Source of the DNA: Vitellaria paradoxa
Lineage: Eukaryota > Streptophyta > Magnoliopsida > Ericales > Sapotaceae
Length of the DNA stretch: 64,000 nucleotides
Direction: 5' to 3'
NCBI GenBank assembly: GCA_019916065.1
Contig: CM034233.1
Location: forward strand, 45,754,673-45,818,672
The position numbers and the translations under genes were made by a program. Shown here piece by piece: positions 12,922-23,111 of the stretch. The notes beneath the pieces were generated by a model, which had not been told where the DNA came from, did no database searches, and worked only from the letters and a program-made list of their open reading frames with translations. Numbering within the stretch: the stretch's first letter is position 1; every line of letters begins with the position of its first letter.

Positions 12922-15900
12922 GGCACCCAAAAGCATATTCTTTTTGCTAAGCCTTTTCCACTTCTTTTGGAGTCTTGTGATTATTAGGCTAACTTTTGTG
13001 ATAGCTTGGTTAAGACATCTCGTTCTTACCCTTGTCTTGTTCTCTTACTGTCTGAATTATGGTATCAAAATATATTCTACTAAAGGGAGAGGATCATCAT
13101 CTGGATTTTGTGATTCTCCAACAAGGATATGGTCATCTTTATCCTGGACTTAGTGTTTGAAATAGACAGATTATTAGACTTATTTTTTGATAGGATTGAA
13201 GAAAATTCATTTTCGTATGAGACAATCCAAAGGAATTGTGGGAAATTTGTTTATCAAATCCGATAATCCATTTTGGACTCTGTCAAATGAGGAAGAAAAT
13301 GCCAGTCTTACAGACTTGGCTACTTATGAAAAGATGAAGCAATGTGCTTCGACATCTTCTTAAGGCAATAAGCCAAATACTGATTTTACTAAAGAATATC
13401 CTTTTGACAGCAAAACAGATTTTGCAAACTACTCCTGAATATACAGAAGGTTCCATTGCTGAGTACATATTGTCTCTAGAAACAATGATTTGATGATCCT
13501 TGGTATATTCGCCATTAATATCTGGTTAGAACATGATATCTTGTTCCTCAAGATAAGTTCAGACCAGTATATTAATGAATATTACTGGCTAGAATATGAT
13601 ATCTTGTTCCTTAAGGAAAGTTCAGACCAGAGTATGAGTAAATTTTTCAATTAATCGGATTAGTGGAAATATCCAACTTTTATAACAATAATAAACCCAG
13701 TGATGTAATTTAACAACAGCATGTGTACTGTATTTCAAGTACTTCCAATAATAGATTGGGTAATGACCCTTGTAAATCCAAGAAACTAAAGATTGTTTAA
13801 TAAGAGTATTCTTATAATTATTGGGATTATATTAGATACTTAATACTTTGAAAATCCAATAAAAAACATTCATGGTTCTTCAGAATGGATGGACAATTTT
13901 TTGAAAAGGACGAAGGTTGTTCTTTATGGTTGTACCAGTGGTGGAGAAATTTTGGCCTATAACTATCTCTAATGCTGAAAGAAGAATACAATTGTTGGTT
14001 GGAAGTTCATCCAATTCTAATTAATATTCAAAACACGGTGTATGGAGGATAATCAGTGTTTTATTACTGTGCCAAATTTAGCATTACCTAGATTTAGAAA
14101 AGGGAAACCTTTTTTTTTTTTTTTTTTTTTTTTCCTTTTCCTGTGGAACTGGAACTTTCCATTTGAGGTGGTGGAAAGAGCTTGATATTGAAGAACAATC
14201 ATAAAGATTCACATGGTTATTTTTGCATATTAGGCAAAATAGAAACCCATTGGTTCAAACTTTGCAAAAGGCGAAGTTCTAGCTCAAATCAAGCAGATGT
14301 TTGGGGAAAAATATCCTAATGCTTCAGACACGGACCTTATGATTAAATTTCTTGAAATTTATGAAAAATGAATTTTTTTTTCAATCTTTTTAAAAAAATA
14401 AGTTTGAAAATATTTCTATTTTAGGCACTAGGTTTGAAGATAAGGATCATCTTTTTGGAAAATCACAAAATTTAGATGATGATCCTCCTCATTCAGTAGA
14501 TCTTTTTGATGCATAATTCACACTATAGGAGAACAAAACAAGGGTAAGAACGAGTTTTTTTTTTTTTTTTTTTTTAAATTAGGCCAGCCAAAAAATAAGT
14601 TTAATAATTACAAGCCTCCAAAAGAAATGGATAAAGTTTGGTAAAATAAATATGCTTTTAGGTGTCTTTACAAAAAGAAGGGCTACAATAGTCAAAAAGT
14701 AAAATAATTAGTTTTGGGAGAGAGAGAAAAAAAAAGGATGCTGTAATGAATCCACATTTCAAGGACATGTCACCATCTGGAGGTGATACTTGTTGTCAGG
14801 CCCCAAAATCCGCTACCCCAGAGGATGGGGACAAAACTCACAATAGTATATCAAACCCAACATAACACATTACATCAAAGTGGAAGCAAATTTATAAATC
14901 AACATTCATAATTAGAATATTCTATTGTCTTAAAACTGCCACAAGGTGGCTAACATTACCAAACCAAACCAAACCAAGCATTTTCCCACTAAGTGGGGTC
15001 GGCTATATGGATTTGTCGACGCCAATTAGATCTGTTTAGGGGCATGTTCTCCGATAAATCTAGGTAAGTTAGGTCATGTTTAATGGTTTCTTTCCAGCTT
15101 CTCTTGGGTCTTCCTCTACCTCTCCTACTCCTGACAATCTCCATACTTTCACACCTTCTAACAGGTGCCTCTGCTGGACGCCTTCTAACATGACCAAACC
15201 ATCTTAATCGGTTTTCTCTCATTTTATCATCAATCGGTGCTATTCCTACTTTGCCCCTAATCTCTTCGTTCCTAATCGTATCTTTCCTTGTAATCCCGCA
15301 CATTCACCTTAGCATCCTCATCTCCGCAACTGCCATCTTCTGACCATGATTATGTTTTATTGCCCAACACTCTGATCTATATAGCAGCGCTGATCTAACC
15401 GCTATCTTATAATACTTTCCTTTCACCTTGAGGGGGATTTTTCGGTCGCACAAAACCCCCGAAGCACTCCTCCATTTGGTCCATCCAGCTTGAATCCTGT
15501 GACTTACATCAGTATCAATCCCTCTATCTTGTTGCACCATAGATCCAAGGTACCTAAATTTATTTTTCTCTACAATCTTTTGTGTGCCTAAACTTATTTC
15601 TATACTACTCGTTATCCTACTTTGACTAAACTTACATTCCATATATTCCGTCTTGCATCGGCTTAGCTTAAACCCTTTTGTCTCTAACGTATCCCGCCAC
15701 AATTCTAGCTTAGCATTCACTCCTTCTCTCATCTCATCTACTAAAACAATATCATCTGCAAATAGCATACATCACGGCACCTCATCTTGAATATGTCTTG
15801 TAATCTCATCTATAACTAAAGCAAACAAGTATGGGCTTAACGCTGAGCCTTGATGTAAACCAATCGTGATAGGGAACTCATTAGTTTCTCCACCAGTCGT

Positions 15901-18900
15901 CCGTATAGATGTCATGGCTCTATCATACATGTCCTTTATCGCCTCAATATATGCGACACACGCTCCTTTCTTTTCCAATACGCTCTATAGAATCTCCCTA
16001 GGAACCCGATCATATGCCTTCTCTAAATCGATGAACACCATATGTAAATCTTTTTGACCTTCTTTATACTGTTCCATTAACCTCCTCAAGAGAAAGATAG
16101 CCTCCATGGTTGATCTTCCAGGCATGAAACCAAATTGGTTCTCTGAAACGTTTGTTGTCCTTCTTAGTCTTCTCTCAATAACTCTCTCCCATAATTTCAT
16201 CGTATGGCTCATCAATTTAATCCCGCGATAGTTCGCACAGTTCTGAATATCTCCTTTGTTCTTGTATATGGGTATAAGGATACTTTTCCTCCATGCTAAC
16301 ATTACCAATGTCACAAAAACAGGCCCAAAACCTTAAGTCATTACATTACAACCATTATAGTAAAATGCAAATTTAAAATAACACATCACTAACTATTATC
16401 GACCGGCTTGTTGACCCCTTGGTCAATCATGTACGTCTATTCTTGCAATATCAACTATAGAAAAGGTGAGCACTAATCCACGCGTGCTCAAATAATGTTT
16501 ATAAAACATTTTCTACCATGTTAAGAAATTTACACAAATCATCATTGTTTATGTTTATTTATTAATCTCAAAATGGTCCACAATTCCAACATATAACAAC
16601 ATGATTCCACATAAACAGTTTCTTAGCCATGATCCTTTAGTCCTAGGCCCTACTAATTCATATCACATCACGTGTACACATTCATATCATAACAATAATA
16701 TGGGTCAAGGACTTCACAAATTTAGTTTGTGGTCGCAGCACTAACCCAAGAACACCCACAAGTGCCTAACTTCTCAGGCCTTAGCCCTAGAGTAAATTTG
16801 GTCCTGCAATCCCAGAAAGCTTATATCTTGCCGCACTTAGGCATATGGTCCTATAGTCATGGTAAGTGTATATCTTGCCACTCTTAGGCATCTAGTCTTG
16901 CAGTTCCAGTAACATATATATAAATATATATACTACTATAAGGTATATGACATGCTTTGTTATTAGCTTATCGAAAACAATAATCAGCCCTGCACAAGTA
17001 TTTGGGGCTTTCAATCCTTGTGCACCAGCACCTACTCTTTCAGTGTTCTCTATGACGTCAGTAAATATATATATATATATATTGAACTCAAACCACAATA
17101 TCATTATTAACAACACATCATACACAAGGCTCACCCTAAATTCGGTTTCTTGTATTCATCCTTATTAAGTTTTATGAAATAATATATCTCCCAGGCCTAG
17201 GTTTTATGTTGCCCAATACATGCTTGTGTTTAACCTAGTAATCAAGTTCAACTAAACCACATTTGTAAAGTATTTAAGGGATGTATTCCTATCAAACTTA
17301 GGAATCCAATCAAATCTAATTAGTCATAAGACAATTGGAGGTGTCCATATCAAATAAGCATAAAAATTCAATTCCAGATTTAAAAAAAAAATACAAAACA
17401 GAGGACCTCGCAGGTTAGGCACTGGGAACCAGAAGGTTCGAGCCCTTAGATAGAGGATCTCGTAGGATGGCCACACAGAACTCAAAGGTTTGAGCCCTCA
17501 GGCTTCTTGCACTCTAGCTTGGTCAGTGAACCTGGCAGGCTCTCCGCATGGAGGTTCGAACTACCTTTTGATGCAATCTTCCCTCTATAGTTTTGTGGAA
17601 AAAAATGTTGTCAACTTCATTTCGTAGATTGCTTTTATCATAATTAAAATATGAACTTAAATAATATAAGTATTCTCTTTATTTTAACATGATTAAGAAA
17701 ACAAATCTTATAAACACAACCCCACCTACCTTGAAATGTATACATTGGTGAATATATATACACTCTAAAAACTACCGACTGAAGTTGGTCCTTTTACTCT
17801 TCACCTTTGGACAATTCCCTCTCCGAGCCTTCCCACGGTTTCGCTCGCCTCCTGGCGGTTTCTTTAAACATAAATGGGTTTAAAACAGCCCTTCTCTCTG
17901 CCTTGAATTTGCAAAGAAGAAAACACAATAGAAAAAGAAGAAGGTGTATCTCTTCTTCAAAGAGAAGTCTATGGATGATGAAAGAAAAGAATGGAACAAG
18001 GATGAGGAGAGGTTTTATACACATTCTTTGTCTTCTCTCATCTGGATTTGTGCACCTCATTTACTCCCTTAGCAATTTATTTCCTCCAAATTCCCACTTA
18101 CACCTTCTCCAGCTACCAACCCTCATTCACTTCTCCCAGCAACTCTTTTGGCCTCCCCACACGTATTTATTCCATGTCTCTCTCTCTCTTTACCAATATA
18201 TACATATATATACACAACAACATATCTAAACATTAATACACACCAAGCACAATTAATTTAGACAAAATTTTATACCTTTCAATAAAACATAAATGAAATT
18301 TTAGTAAAATCATATATTTTTGAATTTAATATTATGATCCAAAATAATTCTACAAATCTTTAGGTATTTACACTTGTACTGTATAATTATTTGTACTATA
18401 TAATTATTTTTAAATTTTGTTCATTTCTCGGGCTTAAATTTGTTTGAAGTTTGAACAGTTAATTTTCTTTTTTGTTTAAGGGATGATTTGACCTTTGTTC
18501 AGGCAGACTTTCATTTTTTGTCTTCTCTCTTGAATACAAACGTCCTACTAAAATTTGAGTATTGTTTTCAAGGATTTAGGTGGAGGATGAGTAGCCTTAA
18601 CTAATTAGTCTCTTAATTGAGACGAGATTCAATGTTTGAAGTTGGATTTAATTTGATTCCATCCTACATATTGGAATCGGGTCATACCTAAAAAGTATTA
18701 TTTTTTCAATGGTATTTATTTTATCCTAATATTTTTGTAATTGATGTTGAATAAACCAAGGACTAACATAGCGTTTTCTTTTTTTTTTGGGGGGGGGGGG
18801 GAGTTTGATAATATTTATCTTTATAATTTGGAGCTCCTCTTCATTAAACTTCAAGAAGTACTCTTTTAAAAAAATTTCGATTTTTGCATGCATAAAATCA

Positions 18901-21429
18901 TTGTTTAGCATCAATTTAATTTTATTTCCCGGGCTTAAATCAATAATAAACATAAAAATTCATATTGGATGTTATTGTTGAAGTTTTCCTATTAGCCTGA
19001 TTATCATTTCTCTAGTATATTCCATTAGGTATATTGGAATTAAATATTTTAATTCCTTCAACGCCAAGTGGTTCTTTGGAATCCATTTGAGAAGTTTTTT
19101 GTGAAGTGGACATTTTGGCTTTAGTGTAGGGTATAGTGACCCTAATAAAAAGAGCTCCGACACCATATAAAGTTATTATAGTTTCTCAAATAGTTCGAAT
19201 CCTCCTATTGGAATTAAATATTTTAATTCCTTCAACGCCAAGTGGTTCTTTGGAATCTATTTGAGAAGTTTTTGGTGAAGTGGACATTTTGGCTTTAGTG
19301 TAGGGTATAGTGACCCTTATAAAAAGAGCTCCAACACCATATAAAGTTATTATAGCCAGAATGTCTATTTCACAAATATTTTCTCAAATAGATTTCGAAG
19401 AACATGAAGCAGTTTACTAGTATTGGTTATTCGAATCCTCCTATTAGTGAGGGAGAAACTTATTTCAACATGTCTATTTTGCATAGTGAATGATTTGGTC
19501 AACTTTTTGATTGACTACAGGTTTAGGAGGTACAACTTTCTATGTAAAACAAGTTTCAGTTAACTGCAATAATTGAGGTTATAAATTAGTTGAAAGAAAT
19601 TGCGTGCTGGCAAACCTAATCAATCCCAAACAGTCAATCAACCAATAAAGCAATCACAAGTGCAGAAAGGTAACGAAATAATACATAAAGATTTAATGAG
19701 GAAAACTTTAATAGTAGTAGGGAAAAACCTCAGGCCTAAGTATGGAGGTCCAAAACTCATCCAGTATATAATTCTGGTTGAAAAAGATTATCTACAATAA
19801 TTACAAAAATTGAATCCACGATCTGAATGCTTTGCTCGTGCCCTTGCAGCTGGCCAAGTCCAAGTGAATAAATCACCATCAACCAAATCCACGATCTGCT
19901 AACACGGGTCTTCTACGAAAATGTGTTGTTATTGTGGCTTGGTGTATTAGAGAAATTTCCATGAAGCACTCAATACATATGATCTTCTCTCTAAATGGAT
20001 GGATGCTTTATACCCTAGAGTAGATCCATTATGTAGAGCTCAACAGGATTGTAATCTCAGATAAGATTGGTAAAGATTTCCAATGGTTTCCTAATTCCTT
20101 CAATAATAGAACTCCTTTCTGAGGTTTCCAATCTCATCGGACATCAGGAAATCTTCCTTAAATGTTTTCTAGAATTCAGAATCCCAGGCGAAATAGGTCT
20201 ACATGCATAATTTTAAGAACTATTAGAATCGTAGCTCGTGGGAGTGATATTCTCGCAATGTTCCCACACCATCAAACGGGCTTCCCGTGAAGCTCTCTGG
20301 ATCGAGCAACAACAATATTTTTTCTGCATGTATCCAACGAGTTCTAGTGATCTTCCCGCGATGAACAGAGTTTTTGTGTGATGCAGGGCAGAAGCTAACG
20401 AAATTGATCAGTTGAGTAGATGGACACTGTTTTTTGTTTAATCTAAGAATTCTCAGAAAATAACACAGATTTGCTAAAGAAAAATCTCTCTCTAATGATT
20501 TTTTTATTAATCAAAGTCTTATGAATCAAAGTCTGTCCAGCCTTGAAGGCTTACAAAGGTTTAAATAGAAAAGCAAATTTCAGAAGTGGAAAATAGAATA
20601 AAGCAAAAATTAGGAAACATGGCAACTACCAAGCCAGAAAATCCCTAACTTCTGTAGTAAGGTAAATGTTCTAAAATTGATCCTAAATAAAATAAAATTT
20701 ATATCTAACTATGATTTTTTTGACTAATATCTAAACCGGGTAGAATACTTCTTTAATAGAATATTATTATAATTTTTAGCTTGCATCACAATGTCACTTC
20801 ATTATGCTGTGTTCTCTGGCTTTAAGTCCTTTACCCTATGAAATCCTAGCCAATGTCTAAAAATATAAAATTGAACTTCATAATTTTGTACACTAATTTG
20901 GTGATTACAATTATGAACCTAACATTAGTCTTAACCAAAACGAACTTTCCTGGTATAACTCTAGGTTTGATGTGCTAGGGTGCTTCCTTGTTCTGTCACT
21001 GGTACCACCATTAGTGCTGTATGACTTCAACAAGAAGCTGCTGCCTCCTCTTTTCTTAAAAAAGGGGAAGAAAATTTTGTGTTAGTTCTATATGCATTTG
21101 TACACATGCATATGTATGTGGAAATTCTAAGCTGCTTTCTGTATTTATTAATATCCAATGTTTTACAGGAAAGTACAAAGGATGCTGAGGTAATTGCAGT
21201 TTCAGAGAGATTGGGTAAGGGGGGCATACAAGTGTATGAGTTTGAGTACAAAGTTGATAGCACCAGGGGAGGGATGAAGAGGATCTTTTCAGCTGCATTT
21301 GTGGCTTCTAAGAAGCTCTACATCCTTAATATTGCTCACTCTGACAAGCCAGAGAGCCCTCTGGACATGCATAGAAGAAGGATATTGGAACAAGTTCTTC
21401 ATTCCTTTGATGCTGCACCTTTGGCATGA
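8569..21429 (+). CDS. PPD2: PsbP-domain protein of the thylakoid lumen, PPD2-like
   Basis: Three exons joined in phase 0 (8569-8925, 9157-9312, 21169-21429) encode 257 residues. The N-terminus is Ser-rich (residues about 25-50), as in a chloroplast transit peptide. Near residue 70 comes [16 protein letters not shown] and a hydrophobic stretch ending VMAEG, which fits a second, thylakoid-transfer signal. The mature part starts near [19 protein letters not shown] and continues with [15 protein letters not shown] and [11 protein letters not shown], the PsbP fold found in oxygen-evolving-complex relatives. The end, [16 protein letters not shown], closes the domain. Assignment to PPD2 rather than another PPD or PPL rests on remembered family features such as the KESTKDAE and DSTRGGMKR stretches; the family is certain, the member less so. 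The role of PPD2 itself is poorly defined. All splice sites are GT-AG and no stop interrupts the frame, so the gene looks intact despite an 11.9-kb second intron. Confidence 0.88.
9157..9312 (+). CDS. PPD2: PPD2-like gene, exon 2 (52 codons)
   Basis: The acceptor TTATTAG precedes [13 protein letters not shown]. The exon ends at ...QAEKHK with donor AAG|GTAACC at 9313. Exon 1 and exon 2 join as SSWVK-VDKAG without loss of frame. Confidence 0.88.
9700..9830. repeat. Imperfect tandem duplication, ~63-bp unit
   Basis: Two copies of a segment containing TTCATTATCTTGTT, ATGGAGTGGA(T/C)AAA and CCTTAAGTTCAGAACAAA lie head to tail (ATGGAG at 9725 and 9788). Confidence 0.75.
10684..10700. other. 17-bp perfect palindrome
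   Basis: ATGGTCAAATTGACCAT has 8-bp arms around a single base. There is no associated gene; it could be a chance hairpin. Confidence 0.4.
12877..12918. repeat. (GT)n microsatellite
   Basis: About 21 uninterrupted GT units in intron 2 of the PPD2-like gene. Confidence 0.95.
13160..14760 (+). other. Degenerate retroelement-like coding remnant, unclassified
   Basis: Several short plus-strand stretches read like former protein: 13217-13363 (for example [18 protein letters not shown]), about 13875-13950 ([17 protein letters not shown]) and about 14256-14371 ([18 protein letters not shown]). They are separated by stops, poly-T runs at about 14110 and 14556, and a ~62-bp tandem duplication at 13527-13630. 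Trp-rich fragments are reminiscent of retroelement capsid regions, but I cannot identify a domain. It may be a fossil retroelement or pararetrovirus-like insertion. Confidence is low. Confidence 0.25.
14949..16308 (-). mobile_element. 5'-truncated RTE-type LINE with 14-bp target duplication
   Basis: Identical GCTAACATTACCAA repeats at 14949-14962 and 16295-16308 bound the insertion. The 3' end (left, because the element is on the minus strand) carries a short (TTTGG)n tail. The body encodes the middle and end of a reverse transcriptase. Truncation falls at the 5' side of the element, as is typical of target-primed reverse transcription. It sits inside the solo LTR, so it is younger than the LTR insertion. 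Confidence 0.9.
14989..16314 (-). pseudogene. RTE LINE reverse transcriptase, C-terminal part
   Basis: A single frame runs through the whole insertion without a frameshift, broken by three stops. N- to C-terminal landmarks on the minus strand are [84 protein letters not shown] (the catalytic ADD), and [11 protein letters not shown] near the end. The three stops (TAG at 15982, TGA at 15769, TGA near 15301-15306) all fall where the family has Trp, so each is one G-to-A change in TGG. The endonuclease and the RT N-terminus are missing through 5' truncation. The element is dead; its source copy could be active elsewhere. Confidence 0.9.
18789..18801. repeat. Poly-G run following poly-T
   Basis: Thirteen G residues follow a T run. 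A low-complexity tract with no other feature attached. Confidence 0.9.
19034..19370. repeat. Near-identical tandem duplication, 174-bp period
   Basis: The block beginning TTGGAATTAAATATTTTAAT at 19034 recurs at 19208. Over about 145 bp I count four differences. The copies end TATAAAGTTATTATAG. The first copy then skips about 70 bp that follow the second, so one or both were trimmed after duplication. Confidence 0.9.
19600..20750 (-). mobile_element. LTR-like remnant (minus strand)
   Basis: Read on the minus strand, CTATTTAAACC (20558-20568) is followed by TTTGTAAGCC and an AATAAAAAA signal near 20510. This is the promoter-to-polyadenylation layout of a plant LTR. I cannot find the ends or target duplications, so the limits are approximate and the class is open. 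Confidence 0.35.
21169..21429 (+). CDS. PPD2: PPD2-like gene, exon 3 (86 codons plus stop)
   Basis: The acceptor TTTTACAG precedes [19 protein letters not shown]. The exon carries the C-terminal half of the PsbP domain and ends AAPLA with TGA at 21427-21429. AATAAA overlaps the stop codon region (TGAATAAAC), but the real polyadenylation site is unknown. Confidence 0.88.
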   Translation, partial: ESTKDAEVIAVSERLGKGGIQVYEFEYKVDSTRGGMKRIFSAAFVASKKLYILNIAHSDKPESPLDMHRRRILEQVLHSFDAAPLA

Positions 21430-22983
21430 ATAAACATCACAACTTGTTCTTTGCCACAACGACTTCATTCTTTTCATCTCTGCTCTAGCTTTCAACACCA
21501 GAGGTACACAACCCATATTTCCAATTTATCTTGAATGGGTAGGGCTATCAAATAACCACCTTTGTGCGTAGCCTGGGCAGCGCCTTTGAATGGAGATACG
21601 TCTATTGTGTATTTCCTAGTCACTTGTTTTCTTTGGTTTAGCCTTTGGAATTATTATTTTGTAAGAACATGTGATATATGGAATATTAGGCTTCCATCCA
21701 TTTATGGGTTTTGTCCACCGAGTCCAATGATCTTGTCAGCTGTCATAGCATGGTTCCTGCCTTTGTATGCCTCTGCATGCAAGACAGAGACCACACCACG
21801 CATTGAGAGCAGATGGCCAAAGGTGGCATAAGATTTATAATTTCCGTACTTGTGCATAGATCTCAAGTTGTCATCCATTGAACTATGATTTTAGTGTCCG
21901 ACCATTACCAAATTACCAATATATCATAGGGTTTTCATTGCTCTGGGCAACCTCATTATTGCCTCCAGCTGCTAGCCAAGGAAGGTTATGCACTTCAGCT
22001 GCACTTTATTTATTCGTAAAATTCTTACTAAGAGTTTGGGTTTGGGACTTGTCTATACTGCTGTTAAAAGCCAATCTACATTACTGCTCCTCCGGAGAGG
22101 AGCAATAATCCAACTCCGAATTTGAGTTAAGAATCTCGGCGTCAACTTTATCAGCTCTCCAAAATAGCCAAATTCCTCCAGAGAACCCTGCTTCTTCCAC
22201 CCGAGAAACATGAGAAAACTTTGTTTGTCTAAGGATAGCCACAGACTAAATTCCTGAAATTCGTGTTTCCATCAGGACTAACACTGTTCGATTGCAAGAG
22301 TGAACTAACTCATTAAAGTTTCTCATGAACGATTCACTTCCTTCCTCTTGGCAATTCCAAACAAGGACCTTCATTGGGTTAGAAACCATCTTCAGCTACT
22401 TTCCGGGCAGTCAATTGCTGCTAAGCCAGCTGTGCTATTTGCCTCATCACTAATACAATAACAACAACAACAACAACAACAACATAAGCTTTATCCTACT
22501 AGGTGGGGTACCTCATCACTAATAGCAGTAAGTAAAATGCTATCTCGAACTCCCCAATCCAGTGTCAATGACTCATAAATTGTGTGCCCGTGCATGCAAT
22601 GCAAGATGACCACACCACACATTGAGAGCAGCAGATAGCTAGAGGCAGCATAAGATTTATAATTGCAGTAATTTTATATGTAGATCTCAAGTCGTTGTCC
22701 ATTGAACTGTGATTTTAACATCTGACCCTGATCAATTTTTATTTATTTCTATTTTTTATTTTTTCAGGTGGCTCAGGGGTGGCGAATTATATTGCAGCTT
22801 TTACATGGTAAACAATGGATTTCCATATTCTTCTTAATGTTAGGGGGATTAGCATGAGGATTCAATGATTCTCTTTACCATTTGCATTCTTTTTGTTCAT
22901 TATGGAAATGGAAATTAGCGGAATGAGGGTAGAGAACTTTGTATTATATCCTATAGACACAAACGTTTGGGCAATGCAATTAA
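21430..22983. other. 3' flank of the PPD2-like gene with a local duplication
   Basis: About 130 bp at 21770-21905 (GCATGCAAGACAGAGACCAC onward) recurs at 22588-22730 with moderate divergence; shared blocks include GCATAAGATTTATAATT and CCATTGAACT(A/G)TGATTTTA. Open frames such as 21562-21831 show no recognisable protein and probably lie in 3' UTR or intergenic sequence. Confidence 0.6.
22456..22510 (-). mobile_element. 55-bp stub of an RTE LINE 3' end
   Basis: A (CAA)n tract joins AAGCTTTATCCTACTAGG and TGGGGTA, matching the 3' terminus of the LINE at 14949 (AAGCATTTTCCCACTAAG, then TGGGGTC). It is flanked by identical 14-bp repeats CCTCATCACTAATA at 22442-22455 and 22511-22524. It is an extreme 5' truncation by target-primed reverse transcription. 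Confidence 0.88.
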
Positions 22984-23111
22984 GGGTGAGTTTGGAGTGA
23001 GATAAATTGAGAGTTCGTAATGCGTGCAATGAAATAAAAAAGTTGATGTGATATAAAGTTAATAGAGATTTATAGAGTTTTTTGGAATTTGTTTGCAAAT
23101 CAAACGGGGCC
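22984..23111. mobile_element. Tourist-like MITE (TSD TAA)
   Basis: The element begins GGGTGAGTTTGG and ends CAAACGGGGCC, inverted ends of about 12 bp, flanked by TAA on both sides (22981-22983 and 23112-23114). Length is 128 bp. Size and 3-bp target duplication fit the PIF/Harbinger-derived class. Confidence 0.75.

Larger units (their letters stand above)
14794..18372 (-). mobile_element. Solo LTR (TSD CTTGT) carrying a nested LINE
   Basis: The ends are TGTCAGGCCCC on the left and GGTATTTACA on the right, giving TG/CA termini, with identical 5-bp flanks CTTGT at 14789-14793 and 18373-18377. Subtracting the LINE at 14949-16308 leaves about 2.2 kb, similar to the LTR at 273-2314. Read on the minus strand it begins TGTAAATACC, a common plant LTR start. 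There is no internal region or second LTR, so recombination has left a solo LTR. A GAAGAAGAAGG-rich stretch lies at about 17910-17945. Confidence 0.75.
9313..21168 (+). other. Intron 2 of the PPD2-like gene, 11,856 bp
   Basis: It is bounded by GTAACC and TTTTACAG. No further exon is needed: exon 2 ends AEKHK and exon 3 begins ESTKDAE, contiguous in the family as I recall it. Contents: a ~63-bp tandem duplication (about 9705-9820), a GT microsatellite (12877-12918), a degenerate retroelement-like stretch (13160-14760), a solo LTR holding a LINE (14794-18372), a 174-bp tandem duplication (19034-19370) and LTR-like sequence (about 19600-20750). 10200-12870 shows AT-rich sequence without a recognisable element. 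Confidence 0.85.

Noticed and set aside
13160..14760. Firm call as an endogenous pararetrovirus
   Set aside because: Suggestive Trp-rich fragments only; no movement protein, protease or RT motif could be recognised.
17794..18229. Open frames of 88 and 140 codons on opposite strands
   Set aside because: They lie within the solo LTR and are low-complexity or simple-sequence driven.
21562..21831. 89-codon open frame after the PPD2-like gene
   Set aside because: No domain or splice context, and its end overlaps the local duplication; more likely UTR or intergenic.
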